From positions 1 to 64,000 of the forward strand of contig JBCCMQ010000009.1 in NCBI GenBank assembly GCA_039026235.1: a DNA stretch of 64,000 bases. Direction: 5' to 3'. Positions 26,297 to 33,964 of this stretch are shown piece after piece. This DNA comes from JBCCMQ01 sp039026235. Its GTDB lineage: Bacteria; Pseudomonadota; Alphaproteobacteria; Rhodobacterales; Rhodobacteraceae. How positions within the stretch are numbered: the first letter of the stretch is position 1; each line of letters starts with the position of its first letter. Position numbers and translations under genes: made by a program. The notes beneath the pieces were generated by a model. That model was not told the DNA's origin. It did no database searches and saw only the letters and a list, made by a program, of their open reading frames with translations.

Positions 26297-27502
26297 ATGG
26301 AATTGCCAATTCAGCCTGACCGGTTTCTGTCCGACCTGCATCACTTGCGCAGTTTTGGCGCTGCTGGCCAGGGTCGCGGTGTCGTGCGACCGGCGTTTTC
26401 CGAACCGGACAGGGCGGCCCGGCGCTGGTTGTTGCAACGCCTTGAGGATGCGGGTCTCACGCCGGCTTGCGACCAATGGGGAAATATCTTTGGGCTGGCG
26501 GACAGTCCAAGCCTGCTGGTGGGATCCCATTCGGACAGTCAGCCGACCGGCGGTTGGCTCGACGGTGCTCTTGGCGTGATCGCGGGCCTTGAAATAGCGC
26601 GTGCCGTCCAAGAATGCGGTGGCCCAGCCGTATCCGTTGTCTCATTCCAGGACGAAGAGGGCCGGTTTGGTGTGACCACAGGCAGCGCGCTTTGGTCTGG
26701 CGGGCTCGACCCGGCCGAGGCGGATCGGTTCATGGATGGCGATGGCATCTCATTCAAGGATGCGCGCGGAACGATGGTGGATCTGGTGACCGGCCCGGTC
26801 GCCCCTGACCGCTTCGGCGGCTTTTTGGAGTTGCATATTGAGCAGGGACCCGTGCTCGACACGGCACATGAGGTTGCCGGCGTAGTAACCGGCATCGTTG
26901 GTATTCGTGACGTGCGCATTGCGCTTTCCGGCCAACAGAACCATGCGGGCACCACGCCGATGCATTTGAGACGGGACGCATTCCAGGGGCTGTCCGCCCT
27001 GAACCAGATGCTGTGTGAGCGTTTCAGAAATGTTGTGACACCTGCGACCGTCTGGACCATCGGCCATGTCAGGCTTGAACCGGATGCCGCCTCGATTGTC
27101 CCGGGCCGGGCGGTCTTCAGCCTTCAGTGGCGGGACGGCGATACCGTCCGGCTTGCACATATGGAGCGTATCATTCGCGACAGCTTGCGTGAGGTTGAAG
27201 AGCGTCATGGTCTTGAGGCTCAGATTGGTCCTGTCCTCGGATTGGATCCTGTCGAGACCGACGCGCAGCTTTGCGATGCCCTGACCGCCGCGGCTGAAGC
27301 TTCGGTTCCGGGGCGGTGGCGCCACATGAGTTCAGGCGCGCTCCACGATGCAACCAATGTCGCCCGTTTGATGCCGGTGGCAATGCTGTTCGTGCCCTCG
27401 ATTTGCGGCATCAGTCATTCCTTTGAAGAAGACACGCGCGAGGAAGACCTGGTCACGGGTCTTCGGATTTTGGCCAGCGCCGTCGGTCGGCTTGGTGCCT
27501 AG
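26297..27502 (+). CDS. M20-family amidohydrolase (hydantoinase/carbamoylase type)
   Basis: 401 aa from ATG 26297; a much longer open frame upstream of it is antisense to real genes. The Zn-dependent M20 fold shows GSHSDSQPTGGWLDGALGVIAG (H and D ligands), VVSFQDEEGRFGV (EE) and FLELHIEQGPVLD. HIEQGP is the mark of N-carbamoyl-amino-acid hydrolase / allantoate amidohydrolase. It cleaves a carbamoyl or ureido group from an amino acid. The gene is divergent from the histidine phosphatase. The substrate is undetermined. Confidence 0.88.
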   Translation: MELPIQPDRFLSDLHHLRSFGAAGQGRGVVRPAFSEPDRAARRWLLQRLEDAGLTPACDQWGNIFGLADSPSLLVGSHSDSQPTGGWLDGALGVIAGLEIARAVQECGGPAVSVVSFQDEEGRFGVTTGSALWSGGLDPAEADRFMDGDGISFKDARGTMVDLVTGPVAPDRFGGFLELHIEQGPVLDTAHEVAGVVTGIVGIRDVRIALSGQQNHAGTTPMHLRRDAFQGLSALNQMLCERFRNVVTPATVWTIGHVRLEPDAASIVPGRAVFSLQWRDGDTVRLAHMERIIRDSLREVEERHGLEAQIGPVLGLDPVETDAQLCDALTAAAEASVPGRWRHMSSGALHDATNVARLMPVAMLFVPSICGISHSFEEDTREEDLVTGLRILASAVGRLGA

Positions 27503-27660
27503 AGACCCACCATGCTGCGCAGTGCCGGTAGGGATGTCGCCGACAAAAGGCCGATCACGACACCAATGCCGAAGCGGTTCGTCCATCCGCCGAGGCGTGG
27601 CGCGAAAACCGACAAAAGACCACAGATGGCCGCATAGAAAAGCAGTGTTGTCGTATCCAT
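27499..27660 (-). CDS. 53-aa two-helix membrane protein
   Basis: ATG 27660 on the reverse strand gives MDTTTLLFYAAICGLLSVF then APRLGGWTNRFGIGVVIGLL and a short tail ending SMVGL. Two hydrophobic segments (about 4-19 and 29-45) are joined by a short loop, in a hairpin layout. The stop overlaps the convergent amidohydrolase stop. The ribosome site (GGCGG) is weak. Not a recognised family, and too short for standard calling; composition and codon usage look coding. Confidence 0.5.
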   Translation of the reverse strand: MDTTTLLFYAAICGLLSVFAPRLGGWTNRFGIGVVIGLLSATSLPALRSMVGL

Positions 27661-27713
27661 GGAACCGCCATATCAGGCGCGCGTTTTTAAGCAAAGATAT
27701 CCGTCCCTGTTTA

Positions 27714-27729
27714 TTGAACGAACGTTCAA
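27714..27729. promoter_or_regulatory. TetR-type operator upstream of the acyl-CoA ligase
   Basis: TTGAACGAACGTTCAA is an inverted repeat (TTGAAC / GTTCAA, 4-nt centre). Operators of TetR-family regulators of fatty-acid and acyl-CoA metabolism commonly have this form. It lies 86 bp before the ligase start, in the expected promoter zone. The regulator itself is not in the window. Confidence 0.5.
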
Positions 27730-27814
27730 AAAAACCGTTGACGCCTGTGGAAAGGCGCCACATTCTAACCGGAACGATTGCGTGCGATACAAGCATGCAA
27801 GGGAGGACATAGAC

Positions 27815-29785
27815 GTGGAAACCAATGCTGCGCCTGGGGCACAGACCGCCACGCTGCCCGCTCTGCTTGCCCGAAACGCAAGCAGTTTCGGGTCCAGTCC
27901 CGCATACCGCGAAAAAGAGTTTGGCATCTGGCAAAGCTGGACCTGGTCAGACGTTGCCGAAGAGGTCGAAGCGCTTGCATTGGGTCTCTTGGGTCTCGGC
28001 GTTGCCCAGGGCGATCACATTGCCATTATCGGGCGCAATCGGCCCTATCTTTACTGGGCAATCGTGGCCGCAGAGCGCCTTGGCGCCATACCCGTTCCCA
28101 TCTATCAGGATGCGGTCGGCGAAGAGGTAGCTTACGTCCTGGCCCACTGCGGAGCGCGCTTTATCATCGCGGGCGATCAAGAGCAGGTCGATAAGGTGCT
28201 TGAGATACAGGACCAGCTGCCCGAACTCGGGCATTTGGTTTATCTCGATGGCCGTGGCCTCAGGAAGTACGATCACGCCAAGATGACGTCCTACGCCGAT
28301 CTTCAGGACGCCGGACGGAACAAACGCGCAGAGCTTGCCCGTGAACTGGACCAGCGCACTGCCGAGATCAACGAAACCGACACCTGCATCATGCTTTATA
28401 CGTCCGGCACGACCGGTCGGCCGAAGGGTGTGGTGCTGTCGCACAAGAACATCATCGAGACGTCGCGCGCCTCGGCCGAATTCGACAGCCTAAGGCAGGA
28501 AGACGACATCCTGGCGTATCTTCCCATGGCCTGGGTGGGTGATTTCATCTTCTCAATCGGTCAGGCCTACTGGTGCGGTTTCTGCGTAAACTGCCCGGAA
28601 GGCGAAGCCACGATGATGACCGATCTGCGTGAGATCGGACCGAGCTATTACTTCGCACCGCCACGGATCTTTGAGACACAGCTGACCCATGTGATGATCC
28701 GCATGGAGGATGCAGGGCGGCTGAAACGCTGGATGTTCCGGGCCTTCATGGGGGTGGCGCAACGTGTGGGCCCGGCCATCCTGGACGGCAAGCCAGTGGG
28801 TTTTACGGACCGTGTGAATTATGCCCTTGGGGAACTTCTGGTTTTCGGGCCGCTCAAGAACGCCATGGGGCTGAGCCGTGTGCGCGTCGGCTATACGGCG
28901 GGCGAGGCGATCGGGGGCGAGGTTTTCGATTTCTATCGCTCGCTCGGGATCAACCTCAAGCAGCTTTACGGGCAGACCGAAGCGAGCGTCTTTATCACTC
29001 AGCAGAAGGACGGGGAGGTTCGGCCCGAAACCGTGGGCACGCCAACACCCGGGGTGGAACTGAAGATCGACGACAGCGGCGAGGTATTCTACCGAAGCCC
29101 GGGATCCTTTCAGGAGTACTATAAGAACCCGGATTCGACGGCCAGCACCAAGGATACAGAAGGCTGGGTGGCGACGGGCGACGCCGGTTTTATTGAGGAG
29201 GGAACCGGCCACCTGAGGATCATCGATCGCGCCAAGGACGTGGGCAAGATCGCCGATGGCCGCCTGTTTGCCCCCAAATACGTCGAGAACAAGCTTAAGT
29301 TCTTTCCAAACATCCTTGAGGCCGTGGTCTTCGGCGCAGATCGCGCCTACAGCACGGCCTTCATCAATATCGATCTGACGGCGGTCGGCAACTGGGCTGA
29401 ACGCAACAACATCGCCTACGGCGGCTATCAGGAACTGGCTGGGCATCCCGACGTCTACGGCATGATCCAGAGCCACATCGAAGACACGAACCGCAGTCTT
29501 CTGGACGACGAAATGCTGTCGGGCTGCATGGTTCGCCGCTTCCTGATCCTGCACAAGCAACTGGATGCCGACGATGGTGAGCTTACCCGGACCCGCAAGG
29601 TGCGGCGGCGGATCATCGAAGAGAAGTTCGCCGATCTGGTGACGGCGCTTTACGACGGGTCGACAAGCGTCTCAACGGTGACGGAAGTGACCTATGAGGA
29701 CGGCCGGAAAGGGTCGATTTCCGCGACATTGGAGATCCGTGACGCAGCTGCACCTGATCCGCCAAAAAAGATGGCGGCGGAGTAG
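27815..29785 (+). CDS. Long-chain acyl-CoA synthetase (AMP-forming)
   Basis: 656 aa from GTG 27815, which is preceded by AAGGGAGG at good spacing; an upstream frame to 27659 carries no family sequence. This ANL-superfamily enzyme activates a carboxylic acid to acyl-AMP, then acyl-CoA. The AMP-binding P-loop is LYTSGTTGRPKGVVLSH; later marks are YGQTEASVF and GWVATGDAGF with IIDRAKDVGKIADGRLFAP. It is one base from the 143-aa membrane protein and heads the ABC-transporter cluster. A likely role is trapping an imported hydrophobic or aromatic acid as its CoA ester. Confidence 0.9.
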   Translation: METNAAPGAQTATLPALLARNASSFGSSPAYREKEFGIWQSWTWSDVAEEVEALALGLLGLGVAQGDHIAIIGRNRPYLYWAIVAAERLGAIPVPIYQDAVGEEVAYVLAHCGARFIIAGDQEQVDKVLEIQDQLPELGHLVYLDGRGLRKYDHAKMTSYADLQDAGRNKRAELARELDQRTAEINETDTCIMLYTSGTTGRPKGVVLSHKNIIETSRASAEFDSLRQEDDILAYLPMAWVGDFIFSIGQAYWCGFCVNCPEGEATMMTDLREIGPSYYFAPPRIFETQLTHVMIRMEDAGRLKRWMFRAFMGVAQRVGPAILDGKPVGFTDRVNYALGELLVFGPLKNAMGLSRVRVGYTAGEAIGGEVFDFYRSLGINLKQLYGQTEASVFITQQKDGEVRPETVGTPTPGVELKIDDSGEVFYRSPGSFQEYYKNPDSTASTKDTEGWVATGDAGFIEEGTGHLRIIDRAKDVGKIADGRLFAPKYVENKLKFFPNILEAVVFGADRAYSTAFINIDLTAVGNWAERNNIAYGGYQELAGHPDVYGMIQSHIEDTNRSLLDDEMLSGCMVRRFLILHKQLDADDGELTRTRKVRRRIIEEKFADLVTALYDGSTSVSTVTEVTYEDGRKGSISATLEIRDAAAPDPPKKMAAE

Positions 29786-30216
29786 TGTGGCTTATCTCTC
29801 GTGCAATCTCGGAAGTGTTGCATCGTGTGGCCGCGGTTTGCGAGGCGGCCTTTCAATTCGTTCAGTCTCTCGGGTTCAAGAAGTGCTTGGCCATAGGAGT
29901 CGCGCTTGGATTCGTGAGCGGCTTCGGTACGCCCAAACTTGCCCTTGCATTGATTTTCTTGCTGCCAATGACCTTCATGATTCTGAAATTCTGCCATTCC
30001 GTGGTCAAGGACCCCAAGCTTCTGCGCCCATTCTACTTCCCGTCCCTGCCCACAGATGCCGAAATTCGGCAAGATATGAAGTTCTTCGCCATCGCGTTGT
30101 CGCCGCTCTTGGGCATTTTTGCCGCGAGTTTTTTGGCCGAGAACATAGACGTGACGTTTTTCGAGAGCAGCGACGTGGTTGCGCCAGAGCCAGAAGACAG
30201 GACTGCGACGGAATGA
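29785..30216 (+). CDS. Uncharacterised membrane protein in the ligase/ABC cluster
   Basis: 143 aa from GTG 29785, overlapping the ligase stop by one base. Two hydrophobic blocks (about 31-65, CLAIGVALGFVSGFGTPKL... and 100-118, FFAIALSPLLGIFAAS) flank a soluble loop. The C-terminus is acidic. I recognise no family. Position between the acyl-CoA ligase and LivG suggests a helper of uptake or activation of the same substrate. A REP-like 21-mer lies between this gene and livG. Confidence 0.65.
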   Translation: MWLISRAISEVLHRVAAVCEAAFQFVQSLGFKKCLAIGVALGFVSGFGTPKLALALIFLLPMTFMILKFCHSVVKDPKLLRPFYFPSLPTDAEIRQDMKFFAIALSPLLGIFAASFLAENIDVTFFESSDVVAPEPEDRTATE

Positions 30217-30234
30217 GATTTCTTGCCTCCGGCG

Positions 30235-30255
30235 GGAGTATTTGGGGACCAAAGA
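30235..30255. repeat. REP-like element, copy 2
   Basis: GGAGTATTT, three bases, then GACCAAAGA: 19 of 21 bases match the copy at 5122-5142. A short GCCTCCGGCGGG stem precedes it. It ends 8 bp before the livG start codon, so here it forms part of the livG leader. Confidence 0.5.
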
Positions 30256-30262
30256 AGCAACC

Positions 30263-31084
30263 ATGACCATGATGGATGAGCAGGGCACGCTGACAGCGGA
30301 TGGCCGCACCATTGGCGGGGTGCTGATGGAGATGCGCAACATCACACTGCGGTTTGGCGGCGTGGTGGCGATCAGGGATATCTCGTTTGATATCCGCGAG
30401 GGCGAGATCCGTGCGATCATCGGTCCGAATGGCGCCGGAAAATCCTCGATGCTGAACGTGATCAGCGGGTTCTATCATCCTCAGCAGGGTGAGGTCTGGT
30501 TTCGCGGAGCACGTCGCGCGCCGATGAAGCCCTTTCAGGTGGCGCGGCAGGGGATCGCGCGGACATTCCAGAATATCGCGCTTTTCGAAGGGATGACGGT
30601 TCTGGACAATGTCATGACTGGCCGGCTGACCCATATGAAAAGCAACATTCTGGATCAGGCAGTCTGGTGGGGGCGAGCCCAGCGCGAAGAGACCGCAAAC
30701 CGCGAAGCCGTCGAGAAGATCATCGATTTTCTTGAGATCAATCACATTCGCAAAACGCCCGTGGGCCGTTTGCCCTATGGCATGAAGAAGCGGGTCGAAC
30801 TGGCGCGGGCGCTGGCGGCGGAGCCGAAGCTTTTGTTGTTGGACGAGCCGATGGCGGGGATGAACGTCGAAGAAAAAGAGGACATGAGCCGCTTTGTTCT
30901 GGACGTCAATGATGAGTTTGGCACCACCATCGCCCTGATCGAACATGACATGGGCGTGGTGATGGATCTGTCCGACCGGGTGGTTGTAATGGACTACGGA
31001 AAGAAGATCGGCGACGGCACGCCGGATGAGGTGCGGGCCAACCCTGCGGTGATCGACGCCTATCTGGGGGTGGCGCATGACTAG
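30263..31084 (+). CDS. ABC transporter ATP-binding protein, LivG type
   Basis: 273 aa from ATG 30263. Walker A is IIGPNGAGKSSML, Walker B is LLLLDEPMAGMN, and the signature is an atypical LPYGMKKRVELARAL instead of LSGGQ, which is common in LivG-type subunits of this subgroup. It powers uptake with LivF, two permeases and a periplasmic binding protein of the hydrophobic-amino-acid (HAAT) type. The acyl-CoA ligase in the same cluster suggests a carboxylic acid rather than an amino acid as substrate. A 31077-31241 frame bridges its stop to the livH start. Confidence 0.9.
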   Translation: MTMMDEQGTLTADGRTIGGVLMEMRNITLRFGGVVAIRDISFDIREGEIRAIIGPNGAGKSSMLNVISGFYHPQQGEVWFRGARRAPMKPFQVARQGIARTFQNIALFEGMTVLDNVMTGRLTHMKSNILDQAVWWGRAQREETANREAVEKIIDFLEINHIRKTPVGRLPYGMKKRVELARALAAEPKLLLLDEPMAGMNVEEKEDMSRFVLDVNDEFGTTIALIEHDMGVVMDLSDRVVVMDYGKKIGDGTPDEVRANPAVIDAYLGVAHD

Positions 31085-31233
31085 GGCGCGGTTCCATGTC
31101 AGCTTTCAAAATGCAGCAGCGGGCACGAGCCAGCCAAGCATTTGGTGTCCTCAATGTCGTCGTCCGCGAAGCCTCAACAGGCGGTGCCGCACCATGAAGG
31201 CGGTTGCAGACCATCCAACAGGAGGCGCGGCTC

Positions 31234-32244
31234 ATGCCTGATCAAGTGCTTTTCGCGATGGAGGTCATGGCCAACGGGTTGATGGCCGGGGTCCTTTATT
31301 CACTTGTGGCGCTGGGCTTTGTGCTGATCTTCAAGGCCTCTGGCATCTTTAACTATGCGCAAGGGGTGATGGCGCTCTTTGCGGCGTTGACGCTGGTCGG
31401 GATCATGGAGGGTCAGGTGCCCTTCAGCCATCTGATCAACGCTGTTTTCGGGACGGATATCCACCACTTCGGTTGGCACGTGCCGGCGGTACTGGCGATC
31501 GTTTTGACCGTGATGGTCATGGTGGTCTTCGCCTGGGCCGTGAACCGGTTCATTTTGCGCCATCTGGTCAATCAAGAGCCGATCATCCTGTTCATGGCAA
31601 CCATCGGTCTGGCATATTTCCTGGAAGGCTTCGGCGACCTGATGTGGGGGTCCGAGATAAAGACACTGGACGTGGGCCTGCCCCAGGGTCTGAATCCCTG
31701 GATCGATCAGGTCACTTTTGATGCCCTTGGCTATGGCTTTTTTATCGACAATCTCGACCTCGTGGCGACGCTGATTGCCGTACTTCTGGTGTCGGGGCTG
31801 GTTGTGTTCAGCCAATATACAAAGCAGGGGCGGGCCCTGCGCGCCGTGGCCGATGACCATCAGGCGGCGATGTCAGTAGGCGTCAGTCTGAACTTCGTCT
31901 GGGTTCTGGTCTGGTCGATTGCCGGCTTTGTCGCACTGGTCGCGGGCATCATGTGGGGCGCGAAGTCCGGCGTGCAGTTCAGCCTGTCGTTGATCGCGCT
32001 CAAGGCCTTGCCGGTTTTGATCCTAGGCGGGTTTACGTCGATCCCCGGGGCCATCGTGGGCGGGCTTATCATCGGGGTCGGCGAAAAACTGTTCGAGTTT
32101 CTCGTGACCTCTCCAGGCTTCCGGGACCTGACCGGCCTTGCGATCAGCGCCACGGAGAACTGGTTTGCCTATGTGTTGGCTTTGATCTTCCTCGTCTTCC
32201 GACCGCAGGGTCTGTTCGGCGAGAAGATCATTGAGCGGGTGTGA
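31234..32244 (+). CDS. ABC transporter permease, LivH type
   Basis: 336 aa from ATG 31234, after AACAGGAGGC. About eight membrane segments, with the LivH marks GVLYSLVALGFVLIFKASGIFNYAQGVMAL at the N-terminus and KALPVLILGGFTSIPGAIVGG towards the end. It forms the channel with LivM. The operon appears broken after this gene: an opposite-strand block of four small genes lies before livM. Confidence 0.92.
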   Translation: MPDQVLFAMEVMANGLMAGVLYSLVALGFVLIFKASGIFNYAQGVMALFAALTLVGIMEGQVPFSHLINAVFGTDIHHFGWHVPAVLAIVLTVMVMVVFAWAVNRFILRHLVNQEPIILFMATIGLAYFLEGFGDLMWGSEIKTLDVGLPQGLNPWIDQVTFDALGYGFFIDNLDLVATLIAVLLVSGLVVFSQYTKQGRALRAVADDHQAAMSVGVSLNFVWVLVWSIAGFVALVAGIMWGAKSGVQFSLSLIALKALPVLILGGFTSIPGAIVGGLIIGVGEKLFEFLVTSPGFRDLTGLAISATENWFAYVLALIFLVFRPQGLFGEKIIERV

Positions 32245-32290
32245 TGAACGCCGAGGTGAGAATACCCCCGACCGGCGTCCCCCGTTTTTT

Positions 32291-32392
32291 CTATGCGCCC
32301 AGTTTCTTCTGGGCGATCTCGAATTCGTCGCGATCAATGACGCCCGCTTCGAAGAGCGCTTTGACGCGGTTCAACTTGGCCTTGAGTGTCAT
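32291..32392 (-). CDS. 33-aa SHOCT-domain mini-protein (array member 3)
   Basis: ATG 32392 gives MTLKAKLNRVKALFEAGVID followed by RDEFEIAQKKLGA. This is a bare SHOCT motif (short C-terminal domain: helix, LxxAGxI/L, D/E-E-F/M, helix). It is nearly superposable on the 34-aa protein 40 bp upstream and on the first 33 residues of the third gene. There is no room for any other domain. SHOCT motifs are usually tails on membrane or DNA-binding proteins and are thought to mediate interactions; a free-standing copy is unusual. Confidence 0.65.
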   Translation of the reverse strand: MTLKAKLNRVKALFEAGVIDRDEFEIAQKKLGA

Positions 32393-32431
32393 CGGTCAGC
32401 TCCGGGTTAACTGTGGTCTGGTGTGTGACGA

Positions 32432-32536
32432 TTATACGGGCAGCAGCTTGCGCTTTGCTGCGTCCATTTCGTCCTTTGTCAGAACGCCAGCTTCATACAG
32501 AGCGATGATCCGATTGAGTTTTGCTTTAATAGCCAT
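32432..32536 (-). CDS. 34-aa SHOCT-domain mini-protein (array member 2)
   Basis: ATG 32536 gives MAIKAKLNRIIALYEAGVLT followed by KDEMDAAKRKLLPV. It matches array member 3 residue by residue: both have KAKLNR, then AL-EAGV, then a DE pair and a basic helix. A purine-rich AGAGGAACC lies upstream of the start. It consists of the SHOCT motif alone. Co-linear with its two paralogues and on the same strand, it probably arose by tandem duplication. Function unknown. Confidence 0.65.
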   Translation of the reverse strand: MAIKAKLNRIIALYEAGVLTKDEMDAAKRKLLPV

Positions 32537-32713
32537 GGTACTGGTTCCTCTTTACCGATGGCTAACAAATGCTATTCAAATTGGACTTAAATTTGGCGCC
32601 ATTCGAACCGTTTCGCGGTTCTTTCCGTTCGTTGGCGAGGCGTTTTTTGGTAAACGAGGTGTCGGCCTAAGGCACCATGTGCCACGGTTTTTCAATTGCC
32701 GTGGCGGTGGCGC

Positions 32714-33034
32714 TTATGCGACGGACCGGTTGCCGATCGACAGCGTTGTACCGAAGATAAGCGCGGCCGCGCCGAAGGACAGTGTCACAGCTAGCGAAAC
32801 GTCCGACTGCACCATGGTGATGACGGTGAGCGTGGCCAGTGCCATCAGCTGGGGGCCGCGGTTGAATGCGGGTCCAGTTTCGGCTTCACGCGCCTCGGGC
32901 AGCATCCGGCCCGCCCATTTGCCTCCGCGCGTGGCATTCACGACATCCCGCTTTGCAACGTTGAACTCGGAGTCGCTGAGCGCTCCGGCTTCGCGCAGGG
33001 CAATCAAACGTCCGATTTGTGCATTGGGGGGCAT
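32714..33034 (-). CDS. SHOCT-domain protein with two membrane segments (array member 1)
   Basis: 106 aa. Residues 1-33 (MPPNAQIGRLIALREAGALS, then DSEFNVAKRDVV) are a SHOCT motif homologous to the two downstream mini-proteins. A linker and two hydrophobic segments follow (about 63-80, LMALATLTVITMV; 83-98, LAVTLSFGAAALIFG). GAGGAAAAATC precedes the start. It looks like a membrane-anchored version of the array motif, so the three products could associate at the membrane. Confidence 0.75.
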   Translation of the reverse strand: MPPNAQIGRLIALREAGALSDSEFNVAKRDVVNATRGGKWAGRMLPEAREAETGPAFNRGPQLMALATLTVITMVQSDVSLAVTLSFGAAALIFGTTLSIGNRSVA

Positions 33035-33235
33035 CGCGATTTTTCCTCGTTACGTTTGCGATCGTTACAGTTTAAGTGAATTGCCAGTCCAACATGGCGA
33101 AATTGTGGCAAATGCGGCGGAAGTTGGATCAGGGTTAACGACAGTCGGCCGCAACTGTTTCGGAAATCGACGCAAGTGGCATGCCCATTCGGGTCGGTGT
33201 TTTGGCCCTCGGCGCCCGTTACGTGGGGCGCTCGG

Positions 33236-33634
33236 TCAGCCTTCAAAGAAAGACATCAGCCAGAAGATACCTGCCGCCAAGGCAACAAGTGGTCCGGCAA
33301 TCAAAAGCGAAATTCCAAGAAAAAGAACTGCCGCAGCCACGGCTCCGACAAGCGCAAGAACCAGGATAGCCGCGAACAACCCGACGGATTCGCAGTCACC
33401 GTCGAGGCCTGCGGCCAACGTGCCCGCACCGGCCAGTGCGCAGATCATCAGAGCGAAACACAGATCCAGGGGCAGGCCATATGCCCAGGAAACGCCAAAG
33501 ACGACAGCGCCGGCCGCAAGGCCCCAGGCCAGTATGACTGCCAAGGTGTACCCGAATATCGCGGCCAGAACATGCAACGGTCCAAAACGCGCGGCTTTGG
33601 GTTTGGTTTCACCATTGTTTGTCGGGTCGGACAT
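33236..33634 (-). CDS. Uncharacterised four-helix membrane protein
   Basis: 132 aa from ATG 33634 (MSDPTNNGETKPKAARFG); the frame continues 36 codons further upstream, but only this part resembles a natural N-terminus. Four hydrophobic segments follow (about 16-40, 45-62, 73-90, 95-128). The C-terminus ends WLMSFFEG. It is upstream of the SHOCT array on the same strand and may be co-transcribed with it. I recognise no family. Confidence 0.65.
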   Translation of the reverse strand: MSDPTNNGETKPKAARFGPLHVLAAIFGYTLAVILAWGLAAGAVVFGVSWAYGLPLDLCFALMICALAGAGTLAAGLDGDCESVGLFAAILVLALVGAVAAAVLFLGISLLIAGPLVALAAGIFWLMSFFEG

Positions 33635-33964
33635 CGCATTCTCCGGTGTTGGTTTCGCCGATGCTGAAGCATCTGGGCGAGCGTGGGGCGCATTGCACGA
33701 CAGGAGGGCACCCTGTGGCGGATAGCGGAGTGGACCGGTCAATGTACAAGGTTCTTGTCGTCGCTCTCACAGCGATCACCTTGAGTTTCGCGATCGAAAT
33801 GGTTTTGACGATCTCTAACAGTCTTTCATATGCCGGCAGGTTTGTCACATTGCCAGTGTCTATCGGGCTTCCGATACTTTACAGTCGGCACGGTTTCTTG
33901 TGGCTCTGTCGATGCTCTACTGGCTTCCAAAACTCGTTGCCAAGCACTTTCCGGAGGTCAGGTA

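Noticed and set aside
32241..33725. 494-codon forward open frame across the SHOCT block
   Set aside because: It covers four reverse-strand genes with good starts and recognisable repeats, and has no domain itself.
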